Assembly: GCA_021780935.1 (NCBI GenBank)
Contig: JAJXXT010000026.1
Span: forward strand, 1 to 16,501
DNA from: Pseudomonadota bacterium
Lineage (GTDB): Bacteria; Pseudomonadota; Alphaproteobacteria; Acetobacterales; Acetobacteraceae
Direction of reading: 5' to 3'
DNA: 16,501 bases
Made by a program: the position numbers and the translations under genes. Shown here piece after piece: positions 14,348 through 16,501 of the stretch. Each line of letters opens with the position of its first letter. Position 1 is the stretch's first letter. Below the pieces are notes generated by a model. The model was given only the letters and a program-made list of their open reading frames with translations. It was not told where the DNA came from and did no database searches.

Positions 14348-14668
14348 CTATTTCATCCCACCGGGAATCCAGCGGAAGCCGGCGCCGGCGTCCCGTTCCC
14401 AATGGCCGGGAACATACATGTCGCGGAACCCCAGCTTGCTGCGATAGCGGCCGTGGCGCCAGCGCCAAGTCACGCCATCCCAGACCCAGCGCCCGGGCGT
14501 CCAGACGAGATCCGGCGCCGGGCGCGGCGGCACGCTCTCGAAGATCGGCGGAGGCGGCGGCGGCGGCGCCAGGCCGGGACCCGGAACGTACTGGGCGTGC
14601 GCGCTAGCCGCGGCCAGCAGCACCGTCAGTGCTGCCGCCAGTGCCGGCAGGGCGCGCCGCAACCTCAC
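14348..14668 (-). CDS. Small secreted YXWGXW-repeat protein
   Basis: A 106-residue exported protein with a clear signal peptide (LPALAAALTVLLAAASAHA, cleavage near residue 25). A run of seven prolines (about 35-41) comes next, followed by Trp-rich segments VWTPGRWVWDGVTWRW (55-70) and MYVPGHWERDAGAGFRWIPG (84-103). These W-x-x-G-x-W units are the hallmark of the YXWGXW family of small periplasmic or outer-membrane-associated proteins of unknown function. The start is a GTG (14668-14666) overlapping the TGA of the upstream methyltransferase-like gene as GTGA, which implies translational coupling. The proline run is encoded by a GGC triplet run (about 14546-14570) that may vary in length. It is followed after 170 nt by the Spy-like gene. 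Confidence 0.8.
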   Translation of the reverse strand: MRLRRALPALAAALTVLLAAASAHAQYVPGPGLAPPPPPPPIFESVPPRPAPDLVWTPGRWVWDGVTWRWRHGRYRSKLGFRDMYVPGHWERDAGAGFRWIPGGMK

Positions 14669-15258
14669 CGCGTCAGGAAGGCGAGCAGCCGCCCTGGCGC
14701 ACCCACCGGCAGCAGCGCCGGCACCGCCTCGCGATAGCGCGCGTAGCTGGCACCGAAGGCGGCATCCATCAGCCGCTCCTCGTCGCGGATCTGCACCGCG
14801 AGCGCCCCCAGCACCAGCACGATGCCGGCCAGCGCCATGATCGTGCCGTCGGCCAGTGCCCAGGCGACGGAGGCCAGCAGAATTCCCGAATAGATCGGGT
14901 GACGCATCAGCGTGTAGGGGCCCTCGGTAATCAGCTCATGCCCCTCGCGCAGGACGACGACGTTGCTCCAATTGCCGCCGAGCACACGCCTCGCCCACAG
15001 CGTCAGGCCGAGCCCGCAGACCGTGAGCAGCACGAAGAACGGCGCGATTTCGTCCCCGGTCGGAACGATCCGCCGCGCCAGCAGGCCCGAGGGCGCGGGC
15101 AGCGCCAGCAGCGCCAGGCCGCCGACATAGGGCACCTGACGCGTGATCCAGTCGCCCCAGGAATCACCGCGCGCCTGCGGCTTCACGCCGCGGGAGGCAG
15201 CGGCCCAGGTGGCGAACCATGCCGCCCAGATCGCAACGATCGACAGTCGCAGAATCAT
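14665..15258 (-). CDS. Isoprenylcysteine carboxyl methyltransferase-family membrane protein
   Basis: A 197-residue integral membrane protein with about five hydrophobic spans (1-20, 42-62, 70-92, 122-136, 138-158). The ICMT/PEMT-type signature is GPYTLMRHPIYSGI (113-126), with the SAM-binding end RDEERLMDAAFGASYARY (158-175) and VPALLP near the C-terminus. Eukaryotic relatives methylate prenylated cysteines; bacterial members have no established substrate and may act on lipids or small molecules. The start at 15258 is supported by GGAG eight bases upstream. It follows valS by 67 nt and overlaps the YXWGXW gene by four bases, so these two at least form one translational unit. Confidence 0.87.
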   Translation of the reverse strand: MILRLSIVAIWAAWFATWAAASRGVKPQARGDSWGDWITRQVPYVGGLALLALPAPSGLLARRIVPTGDEIAPFFVLLTVCGLGLTLWARRVLGGNWSNVVVLREGHELITEGPYTLMRHPIYSGILLASVAWALADGTIMALAGIVLVLGALAVQIRDEERLMDAAFGASYARYREAVPALLPVGAPGRLLAFLTR

Positions 15259-15275
15259 TCGTTTGTCTCCATTCC

Positions 15276-15293
15276 CCGGCTCTTATAGGCCGG
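15276..15293 (-). promoter_or_regulatory. Short hairpin and -10-like element after valS
   Basis: CCGGC (15276-15280) pairs with GCCGG (15289-15293) across an 8-nt loop. On the minus strand the loop reads TATAAG, a good -10 match, but no convincing -35 is at proper distance. It may be a weak valS terminator or an internal promoter for the methyltransferase-like gene. Neither is secure. Confidence 0.25.
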
Positions 15294-15325
15294 ATCATTG
15301 CGAAATACCTTGCGGCAGGTGCAAT

Positions 15326-16501
<1,176 letters not shown>

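Overview
The window is very GC-rich double-stranded bacterial chromosome. It carries fourteen protein genes packed head to tail, with no RNA genes, insertion sequences or CRISPR arrays that I can see. The gene set and order point to an alphaproteobacterium, most likely of the Rhodospirillales/Acetobacteraceae type. This is an inference from the argS-SPOR, dgt, erpA and xth neighbourhood, the Hint_2-type protein and the PEP-CTERM protein, not from any search.

Layout, left to right. On the minus strand: the N-terminal part of an inner-membrane protein expected to carry a SPOR domain (1-622, runs off the left edge), then argS (672-2438). On the plus strand: a GMC-family flavin oxidoreductase (2546-4141) and a small GlsB/YeaQ-type membrane protein (4236-4490). 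dgt is on the minus strand (4551-5708) and is divergent from the Fe-S carrier gene erpA (5845-6171, plus). Then on the plus strand: a secreted PEP-CTERM protein with an L-type-lectin-like fold (6340-7323), a three-part DedA / PAP2-like / LssY_C membrane protein (7427-9415) and xth (9492-10259). On the minus strand a beta-solenoid protein with a C-terminal Hint domain (10094-12436) overlaps the 3' end of xth. A yghU-type glutathione transferase follows on the plus strand (12604-13470). The right end is a minus-strand run reading valS (15326-16501, partial) -> isoprenylcysteine methyltransferase-like (14665-15258) -> YXWGXW-repeat periplasmic protein (14348-14668) -> Met/His-rich Spy/LTXXQ protein (13587-14177).

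The housekeeping genes form a recognisable alphaproteobacterial backbone (SPOR-argS, dgt/erpA, xth). Two plus-strand cassettes appear to have been placed into it: GMC + YeaQ between argS and dgt, and PEP-CTERM + DedA/LssY between erpA and xth. The accessory genes lean towards the cell envelope: an exported lectin-like protein, a polyprenyl-lipid-type membrane protein, a Hint adhesin-like protein and periplasmic stress or metal proteins.

The observations most worth following are four. The PAP2 domain of the DedA/LssY protein has lost its phosphatase signature residues. The PEP-CTERM lectin-like protein lacks the two acidic metal ligands expected of its fold. The beta-solenoid/Hint protein has a C-terminal tail that is only the antisense of xth. 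The Spy-like protein has a Met/His-rich pentapeptide repeat and a stop codon lying inside a 14-bp minisatellite. I did not find an unmistakable new defence or mobile system; the best candidate for an under-described system is the solenoid-Hint protein.
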